From contig NC_066315.1 of assembly GCF_022539315.1 (NCBI RefSeq), positions 90,808,990-90,872,989 on the forward strand: a stretch of 64,000 bases of DNA, given 5' to 3'. Of this stretch, positions 62,425-64,000 are shown one piece after another. This DNA is from Serinus canaria. Taxonomy: Eukaryota; Chordata; Aves; Passeriformes; Fringillidae. The notes under the pieces were generated by a model. That model was given only the letters and a program-made list of their open reading frames with translations, made no database searches and was not told the DNA's origin. A program made the translations under genes and the position numbers. The first letter of the stretch is position 1, and each line of letters begins with the position of its first letter.

Positions 62425-62754
62425 CTTTGCTTTTGTCATTTGCCAAACCTTTCGACTTGTAGATACTAATGCTGAAGCCAGTTTACATACTTCTGTGGGG
62501 AAATGTCGTTGTTCACAGAAATAGCCTTCAGCTATTGTTTGAAATATCTTATCAATAGAGGAAGTAGAAGGCAGTGTGCAGTTGAAGATGGTGAACTGGC
62601 GTTTCAGGCGCTGTGGGATATCATTCCGACCTCCCCCAGGGTGAATCATAGCAGCTACAAACTGGATGTCAACCACATTCATGAATTCCCCTGGCTTCTC
62701 CAAACTGTAGAAACCTTTCTGTTCCATCAGCTGCCTTACAATCTCATTGGTGAT
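62425..62754 (-). CDS. Dynein heavy chain exon 1 of 23 in window (AAA3)
   Basis: This 330-nt exon is phase 0 at both ends and encodes residues 1-110. It opens ITNEIVRQL after a tttag acceptor and ends WQMTKAK before a gtaaaa donor. The run [18 protein letters not shown] (residues 32-49) is the conserved AAA3 stretch of axonemal heavy chains, followed by [14 protein letters not shown]. The class usually has a sequence like MPxINEWGDQ just before ITNEIV. That would be the next upstream exon, and it is not present before the window ends at 64000. The reading is strongly supported by near-continuous match to the DNAH5/DNAH8 family. Confidence 0.95.
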
Positions 62755-64000
62755 CTAAACACCAGAAACAAAAAAGAGAATGGAGGAGTTAAGTGTTTCT
62801 ATGTTATCAACATGCAATGTGGCATCCAAGCACTCAGATGCAGTGCATTGACTGCATGTTAGCTGCATGTGCTAAGTAGTTGCGGACATGAAGTGAGTCA
62901 TTCAATTGAATTTGGATCATTTCAACTTCAGAAAAGACAGATCTTTCAATTTTCAATCCAAACTATATCTTCAGATTGACACAGGCATTTAGACAGTGAC
63001 AAAGAACCATTAATTTAGTACAATGTGTAGTCACACATCCACTTCAAAGAGGCACTGAGTAAAGAGCTGTACTGGAAGCAGGGAAATTGCTTTTTCTCAG
63101 CTGATTTTTTTTTTTAATTTAAGTAATATTTTCAGAGTATAGGTCTATAAGTATTCTTTCATCAATACCTCAAGACAGCTTGCTAGTCTTTAATGTCAAC
63201 TGTGATCAGAGAATTGTTTAGGCTGGAAAGGACCTTTTTATTATTGAGTCCAACTATTAAACTGGTACTGCCAAATCCACCACTAAGCCGTGTCCTCAGG
63301 TGCCAATCTACACCTCAATTAAATACCTCCAGGGATGGTGACTCCACCACTTCCCTGGGCTGTCTATTCCAGGGCTCAACAACAATTTTGGTGAAGAAAT
63401 TTTTCCCTAAAATCTCATCTAAAGCTCCCCTGGTACAACTTGAAGCCATTTCCCCTTGTCCTGTCAACACTGACCTCACTACAACCTCCTTTCAGGTAGT
63501 TGCAAAAAGCAATAAGATCTCCTCTGAGCTTTCCTTACTCAAGGCTCAACAACCCCAGTTTCTTCTTAAGTCTTGTTCTTTAGACTCATCACCAATTTAG
63601 ATTTCACATAATAGTAACTGCAATTTAAAGTCAAGAGCAGATCAAAGAAAAATCTCTGAACGTTACTTGGGTTTGCATGCTTCCTTTCCCAGACTAGTTC
63701 TCAGGACTGTTACTTTGGAAATCCTACTAGCTTTGTATGCAACCAAAACAAAAGGCTTAAATACTACAGTGATTGCACCAAGTAGCTTGACACTGTCCTT
63801 GATCTTTTGGGACTGACAGCTTATTAGTCATGTCAAAAACTGGCTTGGGGAAATTTGTTTTAGTAAACATATTTGTTCTAACCCATATTATAATACCTTT
63901 TTTCTAACCTATCCCATTTTTTCAACCCACAGATCAATATTCCCATCAGCAACAATGATGGGAAGACCACCAACTCCAAAATATTGATATTTCCTTTTAC
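62755..64000 (-). other. Intron (partial) upstream of exon 1
   Basis: Contains a CR1 3' fragment at 63205-63600. The upstream AAA3 exon, expected to end in a sequence like NEWGDQ, is not reached. The last 90 bases are open on the minus strand in one frame but not dynein-like. Confidence 0.75.
63205..63600 (-). mobile_element. CR1 LINE, 3' fragment
   Basis: The plus strand shows the complement of a CR1 tail: gaattgtttaggctggaaag, then gagtccaactattaaactgg, then ctccagggatggtgactcca, cacttccctgggctgtctat, ggtgaagaaatttttccct and ctacaacctcctttcaggta. The element is therefore in minus orientation and 5'-truncated. It is better preserved than the copy at 21147, suggesting a younger insertion. 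The 135-codon plus-strand open frame here is antisense to the repeat and not a gene. Confidence 0.93.

Larger units (their letters stand above)
565..62754 (-). other. Gene span in window: outer-arm axonemal dynein heavy chain (DNAH5/DNAH8 type), partial at both ends
   Basis: Twenty-three exons join into one open frame of 5448 nt with matching phases and GT-AG borders at every intron. The joined protein covers AAA3 (part), AAA4, stalk, microtubule-binding tip, AAA5, strut, AAA6 and most of the C-terminal domain, in the standard dynein heavy-chain order. DNAH5/DNAH8-class signatures include [40 protein letters not shown] and [11 protein letters not shown]. Members of this class are about 4600 residues long, so roughly 40% of the protein is here. 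No stop or frameshift was found, so the locus looks functional. Orthology to DNAH5 or DNAH8 specifically is unresolved. Confidence 0.95.

Noticed and set aside
63193..63600. 135-codon plus-strand open frame
   Set aside because: It is antisense to a CR1 3' end, a known source of spurious frames in bird genomes.
63912..63998. 29 open codons at the window edge on the minus strand (YFGVGGLPIIVADGNIDLWV and flanks)
   Set aside because: The residues look protein-like and could be an exon cut by the window edge. However, they do not match the expected AAA3 exon and are followed directly by TAG without a plausible donor. Sequence beyond 64000 would be needed.

Overview
The window is vertebrate nuclear DNA, almost certainly from a bird. 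It is AT-rich and intron-rich and carries three copies of the CR1 LINE family that dominates avian genomes. It also holds an LTR-like repeat of a kind I associate with birds. One gene accounts for all the recognisable coding sequence: an axonemal dynein heavy chain on the minus strand, of the outer-arm gamma class to which vertebrate DNAH5 and DNAH8 belong. I found no second gene, tRNA, rRNA or CRISPR array.

I resolved 23 exons, from 62754 (5') down to 565 (3'). All introns between them are GT-AG. The exon phases fit end to end and give one uninterrupted reading frame of 5448 nt (1816 codons). Residue numbers 1-1816 below count from the first codon in the window, not from the protein start. 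The frame begins inside AAA3 and runs through AAA4 (intact P-loop), coiled-coil stalk helix 1, the microtubule-binding tip, stalk helix 2, AAA5, the strut helices, AAA6 and most of the C-terminal domain. The N-terminal tail, linker, AAA1 and AAA2 lie beyond 64000. The last roughly 100 codons lie beyond position 1.

Layout, high to low coordinate: 62.8-54.8 kb holds AAA3, AAA4, stalk helix 1 and most of the tip in seven exons, with a 631-bp GGGAA pentanucleotide array in one intron. 52.2-36.7 kb holds the rest of the tip, stalk helix 2 and AAA5, with a long rearranged CR1 at 42.4-43.7 kb. 33.8-21.7 kb holds the strut, AAA6 and the start of the C-terminal region. 17.4-0.6 kb holds three small C-terminal exons separated by introns of 4-9 kb. 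These long introns contain CR1, the LTR-like repeat and otherwise unremarkable sequence.

The protein would act as an ATP-driven microtubule motor in the outer dynein arm of motile cilia or sperm flagella. Its residues match mammalian DNAH5 at some positions and DNAH8 at others, without tracking either closely. It may therefore be a third DNAH5/8-type paralogue; that is my inference from remembered family sequences and needs a phylogeny. For this reason gene symbols are left empty.
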